This document shows, piece by piece, positions 8,798-15,958 of a stretch of DNA of 45,260 bases. Position 1 is the stretch's first letter, and each line of letters opens with the position of its first letter. This DNA comes from a virus, in IMG/VR virus record IMGVR_UViG_3300014325_000022, positions 1-45,260 of that record. One strand, given 5' to 3'. Below the pieces are notes generated by a model. The model ran no database searches. It saw only the letters and a list, made by a program, of their open reading frames with translations, and was not told the origin of the DNA. Both the position numbers and the translations under genes were made by a program.

Positions 8798-9085
8798 TCA
8801 CAATAATCCTATAGATTTAAGTCTATCCAATATATCCGGTTTATCTTTATCTAATTTTTTTAATTTTTCCAACAATTCTGGATCTTCTCTCATTTGTAGC
8901 ACAGGAATAGCATGATAATTTTCATAGAATTTAATTTTCAACTTTAAAATTTTTGCAATTAAAATATGTTTTTCGAATTCATTATCAGAAAAAGTATCGT
9001 CTACCTCTTTTAAAACGTTATCTAAAGCATCTAAATATGGACTATCTATTTTCTCTTTTTCGCAATTTTCTTCATTAATTTTCAT
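8798..9085 (-). CDS. Small acidic helical protein, unknown
   Basis: 95 residues, Glu/Lys/Leu-rich (YLDALDNVLKEVDDTFSDNE and ELLEKLKKLDKDKPDILDRL). No recognised domain. The 46 bases between this gene and the next hold no gene. It is part of the minus-strand leader series. Confidence 0.55.
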   Translation of the reverse strand: MKINEENCEKEKIDSPYLDALDNVLKEVDDTFSDNEFEKHILIAKILKLKIKFYENYHAIPVLQMREDPELLEKLKKLDKDKPDILDRLKSIGLL

Positions 9086-9090
9086 TGTTA

Positions 9091-9339
9091 TTATCCTTTT
9101 TCATACCTAACTATTTTAGCCTGCAAAATTTCTATTTTTTCTTCCATATCTTCAATTTTAATCCGAGATATTTCATTTTCTATCAATAGCGATGTGTATA
9201 ATATGTCTATTGTTGGACACCGCTCTAGCTTCGAATTTTCTATTAATTCCTGCGCTCTTTTCAACCCATCTATGTAAGATTTATCGCAATTTCTTTGTGT
9301 GTAAATTCTTTCGTCGTTGTCTATTATTAATTTTGGCAT
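9091..9339 (-). CDS. Small coiled-coil protein, unknown
   Basis: 82 residues. The C-terminal half, IEDMEEKIEILQAKIVRYEK, predicts a coiled coil and the N-terminal half is mixed. Not recognised. It starts directly after the stop of the upstream 56-residue gene, so translation is probably coupled. Confidence 0.55.
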   Translation of the reverse strand: MPKLIIDNDERIYTQRNCDKSYIDGLKRAQELIENSKLERCPTIDILYTSLLIENEISRIKIEDMEEKIEILQAKIVRYEKG

Positions 9340-9510
9340 TTATTCTTCCTCTAATTCTTCTATAATTTCAACTTCTTCAATATATGACTTAATATATTTA
9401 TTTTGTTTATCGTCATTCTTGTATTTTAAATCACAATACTTTTCAGCCAATTCTTTTGTCCTAAAAATTAAAGGTGCAAAATAATATGTGGAAATTAAAT
9501 AAACTTTCAT
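9340..9510 (-). CDS. Small DUF7336-like protein
   Basis: 56 residues: MKVYLISTYYFAPLIF, then RTKELAEKYCDLKY and a YIEEVEIIEE end. The pattern (VYL... , TKE.AE.Y, Y.IEE.E) is that of very common tiny phage proteins of the DUF7336 kind, and it recurs as the C-terminal half of the protein at 21058-21504. Function unknown. The ATG overlaps the upstream stop as ATGA. Confidence 0.65.
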   Translation of the reverse strand: MKVYLISTYYFAPLIFRTKELAEKYCDLKYKNDDKQNKYIKSYIEEVEIIEELEEE

Positions 9511-9812
9511 ATATCATCAACCTTCGCATCTTTAGCAAATGAACATTCTTCTTGATCTCCTAATTGTTCTCCATACTTATGATTTTTACATGATTTATTA
9601 GAACAATAATACCAGTAATCCGTACCTGGTTCAGAAGTTTGACATACAACTATGTTATAATCGCAATCTTTGCAGACAATATCTGTTTCAATCCAGCTAG
9701 TTTCTCTTGGTATTTTATATTTTTCTACAGCAGAAAGAAATGCTTTATCGTGTATTTTTTTTTCTTCCTCATTGTATTTTAAGAAATAATATTGTTCATC
9801 ATAACTGTTCAT
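9507..9812 (-). CDS. Zinc-ribbon small protein
   Basis: 101 residues with C47-x2-C50 and C70-x4-C75 (DIVCKDCDYN and WYYCSNKSCKNH), a plausible four-Cys zinc ribbon, plus C57 and C90. The N-terminal 45 residues are charged helix. The last eight residues, KDAKVDDI, are identical to the end of the adjacent upstream protein (9813-10322), pointing to a small local duplication. Role unknown; a regulator or packaging accessory are both possible. Confidence 0.6.
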   Translation of the reverse strand: MNSYDEQYYFLKYNEEEKKIHDKAFLSAVEKYKIPRETSWIETDIVCKDCDYNIVVCQTSEPGTDYWYYCSNKSCKNHKYGEQLGDQEECSFAKDAKVDDI

Positions 9813-10322
9813 TTATATATCATCCACTTTAGCGTCTTTAAAGAATTTCGTAGCAAACTCTTTCAATTGTTCAAAATCAAGCTCAAATTTCTCCGCTAAT
9901 TTTGTCAAGAATTCCTTTTGTTTTAGGGCGAATTCTTTCTTTTTCATTTTAAGGTCTTTTAAATCTTTTGATTCAATTAAATTTCCAAATGTTTTTGCGT
10001 AGAAAATTATGGTTGCTGCTTCGTCTTTTTTTCTTGCAGATTGTTTTAATAATTGTATAGCTTCTAATCTACTTTTATTCTTACCATTTTTATAAGCTTC
10101 TAGGAATTCTGCTTTTCTCCCATGCTCTTCTTCGTATCTTTGTCTGTCTAAAAATTTGTAAAATGTTTCATTACAGATATCAAAATGCTTTACTATTTGC
10201 TTATCATAGCAATATTCTTCGCATGCTTTTGCCCATTCTTGTAAATCTGGTAAAAAACCTTTTTGTCCTCTTTTAGGATTTCTTTTATCATTACAATATT
10301 TGCTGATTCTATTTTTATACAA
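9813..10322 (-). CDS. Terminase small subunit candidate
   Basis: 169 residues. The N-terminal ~70 residues are basic and helical, with an HTH-like stretch (DKQIVKHFDICNETFYKFLD) as in TerS DNA-binding domains. The middle AYKNGKNKSRLEAIQLLKQSA, then IIFYAKTFGN, and a Lys/Glu/Leu coiled coil at the C-terminus fit an oligomerising TerS. It is the only TerS-like gene upstream of TerL. The start is a TTG at 10322 with AGGG nine bases upstream; no in-frame ATG occurs near the N-terminus. Assignment rests on layout and position. Confidence 0.6.
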   Translation of the reverse strand: MYKNRISKYCNDKRNPKRGQKGFLPDLQEWAKACEEYCYDKQIVKHFDICNETFYKFLDRQRYEEEHGRKAEFLEAYKNGKNKSRLEAIQLLKQSARKKDEAATIIFYAKTFGNLIESKDLKDLKMKKKEFALKQKEFLTKLAEKFELDFEQLKEFATKFFKDAKVDDI

Positions 10323-10331
10323 AAAATTACC

Positions 10332-10526
10332 CTATTTCTCTAAATAGTTGTAAATAACTTTAAACATAATTAATGAAAATAATATAAACAGTATAATGGG
10401 AAGAGCAACAATAATTATTCTATCAAAAATTCCCATTTCTTCTTCGAATTGTCGATAAGATTTTAATTCTTCTTTTTCCTTTTGCTCTTCTTCTATTTTT
10501 TTCTTTATTTTATTTATGTTTTTCAT
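10332..10526 (-). CDS. Small single-span membrane protein, first late gene
   Basis: 64 residues: a Lys/Glu-rich coil (KKKIEEEQKEKEELKSY) followed by one strong membrane segment at residues ~36-58 (IIIVALPIILFILFSLIMFKV). It is tail-anchored with a short polar C-terminus. It is the first gene of the minus-strand region. It could be a lysis or membrane-takeover protein, but nothing specific supports that. The ribosome site is weak (GAG before ATG). Confidence 0.55.
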   Translation of the reverse strand: MKNINKIKKKIEEEQKEKEELKSYRQFEEEMGIFDRIIIVALPIILFILFSLIMFKVIYNYLEK

Positions 10527-10530
10527 ATGG

Positions 10531-10543
10531 TCTCAAAATGAGA
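10531..10543. promoter_or_regulatory. Palindrome TCTCA-AAA-TGAGA (operator candidate)
   Basis: Perfect 5-bp inverted repeat just upstream of the first late gene. Nearly the same palindrome, with a 2-base spacer, lies on the promoter at 23564-23592. It could be an operator for a phage regulator or a short 5-prime hairpin in the late transcript. Confidence 0.4.
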
Positions 10544-10655
10544 TAAATTATTCTGAAAATGCCGTCAAAATAATTATTTTGTAATTCGATAAAACAATTT
10601 TGGATCTATATCAAAAAATCAAAAAAGCATCTTAAAAAAAGAGCTACTTAAAATT

Positions 10656-10683
10656 ACCATATCATTTCAACAAGATTTTTCAA
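10656..10683 (-). promoter_or_regulatory. Candidate late promoter
   Basis: On the minus strand TTGAAA (10683-10678) and TATGGT (10661-10656) are separated by 16 bases, and the region downstream is AT-rich. This would drive the late region starting at 10526. A second, weaker candidate (TTGACG at 10568-10563, TATCTC at 10545-10540) would give almost no leader. No other minus-strand promoter stands out here. Confidence 0.4.
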
Positions 10684-10770
10684 AATATTTAAGACGGGCA
10701 GCCAAAAATAATGTAGTCTGATGGTTCAGTTCAGTGAATTTTAAAGAAAAGGTAATCTTAGAATGGCAGA

Positions 10771-10803
10771 TAAAAAAAAGACCCCCGCGCGTGAGAGCGG
10801 GAG
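10771..10803 (-). terminator. Rho-independent terminator, minus strand
   Basis: Read on the minus strand: CTCCCGC, an 8-base loop, GCGGGGG, then TC and eight T. It is a GC-rich 7-bp stem (one wobble pair) with a textbook U-tract. No protein gene on the minus strand precedes it, so it must end a short non-coding or antisense transcript, or insulate the late promoter from rightward-origin antisense transcription. Confidence 0.75.
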
Positions 10804-10882
10804 CTATACTTCAAGGGGATCTTGATCTTGGACGAACAGTTTTCCCAGTAGTAATGGAAACACAGTGTTTTCGTTATGTCAA
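10771..10882 (-). ncRNA. Possible small RNA between rep and the late operon
   Basis: On the minus strand TTGACA (10882-10877) is followed 17 bases later by a weak -10 (TTCCAT). About 75 bases downstream comes the terminator at 10803-10771. Together they would define an ~80-base untranslated transcript. The only long frame here is unconvincing as a protein. The -10 is poor, so this is tentative. The rest of the 10527-10998 gap holds the late promoter and a GCCCC/GGGGC hairpin (10928-10944). Confidence 0.35.
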
Positions 10883-10998
10883 GGGGAACAAACAATTTTA
10901 GGATTTTAAGATTTGATTTATGAGGGCGCCCCCAGGGAAGGGGCACTAGACAATCCATATAAATCATTTCCACCGAAATCTGTCAATAGGAGAATTTA

Positions 10999-12222
10999 AT
11001 GGATTCAAAAAATACAATTTATCAACAACTCGCTATGATCCCTTCCGAAATAGCAGATAAAATAACGAACGCAAAAACCGGAGGCGGCCGGTCTCTGAAT
11101 GCTATCCATGAATCAAAAACACTAAATCACATGGAAAAGCATTTAATGTTAATTTTAGCATCAGAAATGAACTATACGATGAGTTTTGAAAATCAATATC
11201 GATTTATCTCTCTCAATTCATTAGCAGATAAAATGTCTGTTGACCGGCGCACAATCAGCTCAATTTTGAATGGGACAATTAGAAAAGGGAATGCTGTGCC
11301 AGGATTGATTGAAAAAGGCTATATTTTAAAGCAAATAGTCAGTGCAGAGGAGCAAAGAAAATCATATGCGAATCATTATTGCCTTACGTCTAAAATATTT
11401 AATGAATACATGTTGGGCATGATCCAGAAGCACCAGCCTAGTGATCTAGGATCACTAGGGTATGGATCCACGATCACTAGGGGTAGTGATCGTGGATCAC
11501 ACAAATATCCTGTATTAAATACTCCTGTATTAGATCCTTCTAATGCTGCTGTGCAGCAGCGAGCAACAGCAGTGAAACGATGTCGACCGCCGGCAAAAAG
11601 CAAAATGAAAACCTGGGATGAGAAATCAGACGAGGAAAAACGTGAGACGATTTTTAACAAAGCGTTCGAAGCGCATTTGAGCGCGGTGAAACGCAGAATA
11701 GCTCGACCGTTCCCCAGAGACGACATCCCAGATTTAATCACGCCAATAACTACAGGTTATGGTCTTGATAAAGTTAAGATATTCTTTGAAAATTTGGATG
11801 AGAAGGGGATAGATGTTCGCGTAGTTGCTAAGAAGATGGCGGAAACAGACGCAAATCTTCAGATAACTACAATCGTTAATGAGACATCTATTTCCGCGGG
11901 CACTATCTCTGAGCAAGAAGAAAAAATCAATAGAGCGAATGAAAATTTAGGCGTAGAAATTTTAAATCAGCTAGAGGAAAATATGATGTATGCAAATAAT
12001 TTAAGCAAAGTAGACACTGAGCTTGTCAAAATTGAAGATTTTCCGATTCGACTCAAAAAATTTTATGATTCTATCAATTCAAAAATTCAAAAAAATAGCA
12101 TGCTGCGCGAAATCGCAGTGATGGGAATCGACAAATATCTCGAATTGAGAGCGACTGCGATTCTGAGATGCTCGTACGATGAACTATTTGTCGAAAAACA
12201 GTCCATATTTGCCGAATTTTGA
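10999..12222 (+). CDS. Replication initiator, helix-turn-helix (lambda O-like layout)
   Basis: 407 residues. Residues ~30-120 form an HTH replication domain (TLNHMEKHLMLILASEMNY, LNSLADKMSVDRRTISSILN, LIEKGYILKQIV). A low-complexity linker follows at ~146-190 (SDLGSLGYGS, TITRGSDRGS). The rest is a charged helical C-terminal part. The linker is encoded by a cluster of inverted repeats (11437-11498), the layout of lambda O, where the origin lies inside the initiator gene and the C-terminus recruits the replicative helicase. The start is ATG with AGGAG. No helicase loader or polymerase follows, so host proteins are probably recruited. Confidence 0.75.
   Translation: MDSKNTIYQQLAMIPSEIADKITNAKTGGGRSLNAIHESKTLNHMEKHLMLILASEMNYTMSFENQYRFISLNSLADKMSVDRRTISSILNGTIRKGNAVPGLIEKGYILKQIVSAEEQRKSYANHYCLTSKIFNEYMLGMIQKHQPSDLGSLGYGSTITRGSDRGSHKYPVLNTPVLDPSNAAVQQRATAVKRCRPPAKSKMKTWDEKSDEEKRETIFNKAFEAHLSAVKRRIARPFPRDDIPDLITPITTGYGLDKVKIFFENLDEKGIDVRVVAKKMAETDANLQITTIVNETSISAGTISEQEEKINRANENLGVEILNQLEENMMYANNLSKVDTELVKIEDFPIRLKKFYDSINSKIQKNSMLREIAVMGIDKYLELRATAILRCSYDELFVEKQSIFAEF
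11437..11560. repeat. Inverted-repeat cluster inside rep (candidate origin)
   Basis: Four copies of the 7-mer TAGTGAT/ATCACTA at 11439-11445, 11451-11457, 11473-11479 and 11484-11490. The first pair forms CCTAGTGAT/ATCACTAGG (11437-11445, 11451-11459). The second forms a perfect 15-bp inverted repeat GATCCACGATCACTA (11465-11479, 11484-11498) with a 4-base spacer. Downstream come two copies of TCCTGTATTA (11508-11517, 11523-11532) and GCTGCT/AGCAGC (11545-11550, 11555-11560). The arrangement resembles initiator-binding sites of an intragenic origin. Confidence 0.65.
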
Positions 12223-12356
12223 ATTTTTTAGAGTTGGTTGAAGTCAATGTATTGGCATGGCGGTAAACTGACGAAATTTGGCAATTTAAGCGAAATTCAA
12301 TAATACCCGCTAAATCTGCGGGAAAAACCCTCTTCAAAATATTTTGTAGAAAAAAA

Positions 12357-12385
12357 TTGACAACATGTAAACATTTGTTTACAGT
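12357..12385 (+). promoter_or_regulatory. recT promoter with embedded palindromic operator
   Basis: TTGACA (12357-12362), 17 bases, TACAGT (12380-12385). The spacer and -10 contain a perfect inverted repeat TGTAAAC-ATTT-GTTTACA (12366-12383), placed where a bound repressor would block polymerase. The transcript then begins near a GAGAGC/GCTCTC hairpin (12391-12408). The 134-base region 12223-12356 otherwise contains only a CCCGC/GCGGG hairpin near 12308-12324 and no gene. Confidence 0.75.
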
Positions 12386-12390
12386 GATGA

Positions 12391-12408
12391 GAGAGCAATT
12401 TCGCTCTC
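12391..12408 (+). promoter_or_regulatory. Leader hairpin before recT
   Basis: GAGAGC, six bases, GCTCTC near the expected 5-prime end of the recT message. A similar AGAGCA/TGCTCT hairpin sits in the leader at 24487-24502. Such hairpins can protect the message or gate translation; the role here is inferred. Confidence 0.4.
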
Positions 12409-12425
12409 AAAGAGGGACAAAACAA

Positions 12426-13223
12426 ATGTCAGAGAAGTCAGAGAATCAATTAGTACCAGTCATCACATTTTCAGAAATGGAAAAATTAGCGCACGCAATC
12501 GCAACGTCTGGACTTTTCGGACTCAAAACTAAAGAGCAAGCATTTGCACTGATGGCAATAGCGCAAGCGGAAGGAATGCATCCTGCAAGCGCTGCAATGC
12601 AGTACAACATCATTCAAGGCAAACCAGCACTCACAGCCGAATCAATTCTCTCCCGTTTTCAAAAAGCTGGCGGCAAAGTCGAATGGCACGAATACAATGA
12701 TGAAAAAGTTTCTGGCACATTTTCCCATCCTGTCGGCGGGAAAGTGACAATCGAATGGGACATGAATCGTGCTAAAAATGCAGGTTTGGCAGGAAAAGAT
12801 AATTGGAAGAAGTGGCCAAGAAACATGCTTCGTGCGCGCGTAATAAGCGAAGGCGCACGCATGGTTTATCCGGGAAGCACAGGTAATTTTTATACTCCAG
12901 ATGAAGTCGAAGATTTTAATTCTCCTGCCGTAAAACAAAAACCAGAATTACCACAAATACAAAAAATAGAAAATATGTACGACGAAGGAGCGGTTATTGA
13001 TACACCAGTACAAGATGTTTTTGAACAAAAATTTGGAGAATCGCCAGAAGATAAGAAAATTATCTATCAAAAAGCTCTTTCAATTGCGGAGATACATTAC
13101 AATTTAAAAGATGAAAATGTTATAAAAGAAATTTGCCGAGGAGTTCTTACAAAAAATCCGACAGAAAAAACGATTGATTTGGATTTGTCTAAATCATTCT
13201 ATGAATATGTGAAAAATAAATGA
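12426..13223 (+). CDS. recT: RecT-family single-strand annealing protein
   Basis: 265 residues from ATG 12426, chosen because GAGGG lies upstream; the frame remains open further upstream but overlaps the promoter. The family core is visible: residues 15-75 with LFGLKTKEQAFALMAIAQAE, ILSRFQKAGGKVEW (about 77-90), and the diagnostic MLRARVISEGARMVYPG near 139-155, followed by YTPDEVEDF. It anneals complementary single strands during recombination-dependent replication, partnered with the RecE-like nuclease at 16246. The C-terminal ~90 residues are unlike standard RecT. Confidence 0.85.
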   Translation: MSEKSENQLVPVITFSEMEKLAHAIATSGLFGLKTKEQAFALMAIAQAEGMHPASAAMQYNIIQGKPALTAESILSRFQKAGGKVEWHEYNDEKVSGTFSHPVGGKVTIEWDMNRAKNAGLAGKDNWKKWPRNMLRARVISEGARMVYPGSTGNFYTPDEVEDFNSPAVKQKPELPQIQKIENMYDEGAVIDTPVQDVFEQKFGESPEDKKIIYQKALSIAEIHYNLKDENVIKEICRGVLTKNPTEKTIDLDLSKSFYEYVKNK

Positions 13224-13447
13224 CTGATAATCGTGAGTATTTAATAAAAGTAGTTGATTATTTTGGATCCCAGTCTGAGCTATCTAGAGTACTCGATGTG
13301 AGTAGAGATTTAGTTTCGAAATGGGTAAATGGAAAATACAGCATGCAATTAAAGCATGCATTGAAGATACAGTTATTAACAAAAGGTAAGTTTAAGTATT
13401 TTAAATTAATTGATAGGGAGACAAGATGCTATCTGATGAACAAATGA
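13220..13447 (+). CDS. Cro/YdaS-like HTH regulator
   Basis: 75 residues. The YFGSQSELSRVLDVSRDLVSKWVNGK stretch (about 14-39) is a clear Cro/YdaS-type helix-turn-helix like P22 Cro. It starts four bases inside the recT stop (ATGA) and its end overlaps the next gene by 22 bases. It probably binds an operator such as the palindrome in the recT promoter and tunes early expression; the target is inferred. Confidence 0.75.
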   Translation: MTDNREYLIKVVDYFGSQSELSRVLDVSRDLVSKWVNGKYSMQLKHALKIQLLTKGKFKYFKLIDRETRCYLMNK

Positions 13448-13779
13448 AATTTAAAAATGAATTAACTTCATTTTTATCAAAATATAATACACCCGCAGAA
13501 GAAGAAATTGAAAAAAGATGTTATAAATTCAAATCTCTTGATTTAGAAAAAAAAGCAGCAGAAGAATATGAATTTTTTACAAAAATTATGCAGCCTATCT
13601 TATGTAATTATGGTATAGATTTGGAATCTCTTTCAAAAATTTTAACTACAGTGCTTATACAATATAGCATACAGGTTAAAGAATTTAGGCCTGTTTTAAT
13701 AAATATTATTGATAATTTATCATTATCAATAAATACCGATATATTTAAAAAAAAAGAAGAAAAAATAACTAAACATTAA
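13426..13779 (+). CDS. Small protein MLSDE family, unknown
   Basis: 117 residues, Lys/Glu-rich N-terminus, then a hydrophobic helical stretch (IMQPILCNYGIDLESLSKIL). Not recognised. It begins MLSDEQM, close to the start of the next gene (MLSDEEM), a duplicated gene start. The start has GGGAGACAAG upstream. Confidence 0.6.
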   Translation: MLSDEQMKFKNELTSFLSKYNTPAEEEIEKRCYKFKSLDLEKKAAEEYEFFTKIMQPILCNYGIDLESLSKILTTVLIQYSIQVKEFRPVLINIIDNLSLSINTDIFKKKEEKITKH

Positions 13780-13797
13780 AAAATAGGAGGAATCAAT

Positions 13798-14058
13798 ATG
13801 TTATCTGATGAAGAAATGAGCAAAAATTGTGGCGTTGTTGAAACAATATTAATTGATTATGAATTAAACATAAAACTTAAAGCAATGCAGGAAACTGAAC
13901 GGAAGATGATTGATAAATTTAAAAATCATCTAGCACAGATGTTGACAAAAAAAACTAATGGATTTGATTTAACTATAGATATTCCTACAGTTAATAAGAT
14001 AGGAAATTATGTAATTGATATTTTAGAAAAAGAATTCAACGAAAAATGGTTTAAATAA
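13798..14058 (+). CDS. Small protein MLSDE family, unknown
   Basis: 86 residues starting MLSDEEMSKN, with AGGAGG before the ATG. Helical and charged, no recognised domain. Only the first seven residues resemble the upstream neighbour; the remainder is unrelated, so the start region rather than the gene seems to have been copied. Confidence 0.6.
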   Translation: MLSDEEMSKNCGVVETILIDYELNIKLKAMQETERKMIDKFKNHLAQMLTKKTNGFDLTIDIPTVNKIGNYVIDILEKEFNEKWFK

Positions 14059-14082
14059 CAAAAAAAATATTAGGAGAAATCG

Positions 14083-14268
14083 ATGATTATGGACGAACAG
14101 ATTGCCTTTACTAATTTATTACAGGAAATACGCTTAAAAAATCGAGCGAAGCAAGAGCTAATCATAAGAAAAGATAAAAACAATTCAATATTTATAACCA
14201 AAGAATTTTACGATAAAATATGCTCAAAATTAAAGATTTTGACTAAAAAATTTAAATGGGAGATATAA
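14083..14268 (+). CDS. Small basic protein, unknown
   Basis: 61 residues, Lys/Arg-rich (LQEIRLKNRAKQELIIRKDK), likely helical. AGGAG precedes the ATG. Its stop overlaps the start of the next gene. Not recognised. Confidence 0.55.
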   Translation: MIMDEQIAFTNLLQEIRLKNRAKQELIIRKDKNNSIFITKEFYDKICSKLKILTKKFKWEI

Positions 14269-14504
14269 TGACTTCTAAAATAGATAAAGAAAAAATAAAT
14301 GAGTTAAGTATGAAATTTGTAGATTTATTAAGACCACAAGAACTCACTCATGAACAAATATATTATATAATATTTAATATAAAAATATGTTGCGATTACG
14401 CTGTTTTTTGTCAAGAAAAAGATACAATAAAGATAGATAAATTTAATAAATTTATCTATAAAAATTCAGAAAAAAGATTCAAAAAATTTAAGATCGGGTT
14501 ATAA
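14268..14504 (+). CDS. Small protein, unknown
   Basis: 78 residues from ATG 14268, chosen over an ATG 12 bases earlier because GGGAG is correctly spaced for it. The sequence includes LRPQELTHEQIYYIIFNIKI and ends with Lys/Phe-rich residues. No known domain. Confidence 0.55.
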   Translation: MTSKIDKEKINELSMKFVDLLRPQELTHEQIYYIIFNIKICCDYAVFCQEKDTIKIDKFNKFIYKNSEKRFKKFKIGL

Positions 14505-14506
14505 AT

Positions 14507-14755
14507 ATGAATAATCAAGATTATGTTCTATTAAGAGACACTAAACCATTGTCAAACGAAGAATATTTAGAAAGAATAAATTTATACAATGAAATTTCTA
14601 TCGAAGAAAAGATAGCAATACATACAAAATGTATAATAAATATAATGCATAATTTGTCTAGAATTGGTATGACCGTTGATGAAATGACACATATGATGAA
14701 ACATTGGCTAAAATCTCATGATAAAATGATTGAGAAAGAAAAGGAAAATAAATGA
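14507..14755 (+). CDS. Small helical protein, unknown
   Basis: 82 residues with a Met-rich C-terminal half (CIINIMHNLSRIGMTVDEMT). Not recognised. The 25 bases coding its tail (MIEKEKEN) are repeated exactly at 14947-14971 beyond the next gene. Confidence 0.55.
   Translation: MNNQDYVLLRDTKPLSNEEYLERINLYNEISIEEKIAIHTKCIINIMHNLSRIGMTVDEMTHMMKHWLKSHDKMIEKEKENK
14725..14749 (+). repeat. 25-bp exact direct repeat, copy 1
   Basis: Identical to 14947-14971. It encodes the last residues of the gene at 14507-14755. The second copy lies after the intervening gene, so the gene at 14752-14955 is flanked by the repeat, like an inserted or duplicated cassette. Confidence 0.85.
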
Positions 14756-14955
14756 AAGAATGGGAATTTTTAGAAAAACAACATAAATATTTAATAGATT
14801 TAAGAACAATGAAGAATGCCGTAGAAAAACATAAAATAGAAATTATTCGCTTAGAATCTTTAATAAATAGATTTGAAAAAGCCATGGAAATATGTGAAAT
14901 AGAATTGCGGCAATTTCAAAAATTTTATCGAGAAAGTATGGGAAATAATGATTGA
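14752..14955 (+). CDS. Coiled-coil small protein, unknown
   Basis: 67 residues predicted to be one long coiled coil (LIDLRTMKNAVEKHKIEIIR, LESLINRFEKAMEICEIELR). It starts in an ATGA overlap with the previous gene. The gene is bracketed by the 25-bp direct repeat. Function unknown. Confidence 0.6.
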   Translation: MKEWEFLEKQHKYLIDLRTMKNAVEKHKIEIIRLESLINRFEKAMEICEIELRQFQKFYRESMGNND

Positions 14956-14971
14956 GAAAGAAAAGGAAAAT
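14947..14971 (+). repeat. 25-bp exact direct repeat, copy 2
   Basis: Second copy of 14725-14749. Here it starts a 13-codon frame (MIEKEKENGIENI) that stops at once, a remnant rather than a gene. Confidence 0.85.
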
Positions 14972-15027
14972 GGTATTGAAAATATATAAAATATTAGAGA
15001 AAATTTTTGAAGAAAAAAGAGGTGATA

Positions 15028-15363
15028 ATGTTTGAAAAATATAAAGATGAAAATTCTATAGAATATTTAGAACTTTGTAAACATATTGAAAGGCAAGGAA
15101 CTATCTATGGTTTTATAGATTTATTATTAACAAGATATAATATAATTAAGGCTAAAGAACAGGATAAATATAAATTACTATTATCTACTATAGATAAAAA
15201 ATTATCAAGAGTGGCTTTAATAAATGACGAAACATACAATAAAATTGATAATATATTCGATTCTATGTCGGAAGATGATAGAAGTTTTTATTATGTTTAT
15301 CATAATAAAGAAATAATTTCAATTTTGCGTAAAAATTATAAAAAAATGAGGAATGAAGAATGA
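15028..15363 (+). CDS. Small protein, unknown
   Basis: 111 residues from ATG 15028, chosen because AGAGG lies six bases upstream; an upstream TTG extension has no ribosome site. Helical, with YLELCKHIERQGTIYGFIDL. Not recognised. Coupled to the next gene by ATGA. Confidence 0.55.
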   Translation: MFEKYKDENSIEYLELCKHIERQGTIYGFIDLLLTRYNIIKAKEQDKYKLLLSTIDKKLSRVALINDETYNKIDNIFDSMSEDDRSFYYVYHNKEIISILRKNYKKMRNEE

Positions 15364-15677
15364 TAAATGAAGAATATTTAGCCAAACATATTTTAATTAA
15401 TGCTGATATTAAAGAAAAAAATGTAACTGAGGAAGAATTTAAGGAATTATCAGAACTATTTTATAGTTTACCATCAGATGTACAAGTAGAAATATCACAA
15501 CAAATATTGCATGAAATTATTATATTATTTAAATCAAGAGGATTTAAAACATCTACATTTAGAAAAATAATAAGAGATTTTGATTGTACATTGATACTTC
15601 ATGATATTTTTGGGGATAAAATCCATGACCAAAAAACTACTATTGATCCACCTGTATCAATTATTGGAGTTAAATAA
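15360..15677 (+). CDS. Small protein, unknown
   Basis: 105 residues (ELFYSLPSDVQVEISQQILH, LFKSRGFKTSTFRKIIRDFD). No known domain. It overlaps both neighbours by a few bases. Confidence 0.55.
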   Translation: MINEEYLAKHILINADIKEKNVTEEEFKELSELFYSLPSDVQVEISQQILHEIIILFKSRGFKTSTFRKIIRDFDCTLILHDIFGDKIHDQKTTIDPPVSIIGVK

Positions 15678-15958
15678 TGAAAGTAAAAGACATCATAAAA
15701 TTCTTGAACACAGTAGATCAAGAAAAAGAAGTTTGGCATGTTTGGGATGGTGAACCAAGATCGAAAATAGAAGCAATGTGGGTTGCAAGAAATGGAAATA
15801 TTATTTCAGGACCGATAGGTGAGCCGGTTTACTCTGAAGAATCTAGACCCGATGGCGCTCCATTTGAAGAAGAAGATAGATACTGGGAGCCTATAAAAAG
15901 TTTGCATCTTATTAGTACAACAGAAGAAGATATAAAGGAAAATGAAGATGCTGAGTAA
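15677..15958 (+). CDS. Small acidic phage protein, unknown
   Basis: 93 residues: MKVKDIIKFLNTVDQEKEVW, then DGEPRSKIEAMWVARNGNII, ending acidic. The start (MKVKD.I..L...D.E..VW) is a layout seen in many small phage proteins of unknown role. It is less AT-rich than its upstream neighbours. The end overlaps the next gene. Confidence 0.6.
   Translation: MKVKDIIKFLNTVDQEKEVWHVWDGEPRSKIEAMWVARNGNIISGPIGEPVYSEESRPDGAPFEEEDRYWEPIKSLHLISTTEEDIKENEDAE

Noticed and set aside
10758-10973. 71-codon minus-strand frame upstream of the initiator gene
   Set aside because: It has no ribosome site, reads through a clear terminator stem and U-tract, and has no protein-like pattern. The region is better explained as control sequence or a small RNA.
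11376-11741. 121-codon minus-strand frame inside the initiator gene
   Set aside because: Overlaps the HTH initiator and the repeat cluster and has no ribosome site. Its openness follows from base composition.
12357-12425. Extended recT start at 12357
   Set aside because: It would begin inside the promoter -35 and translate the operator. ATG 12426 has a ribosome site and suits the family N-terminus.
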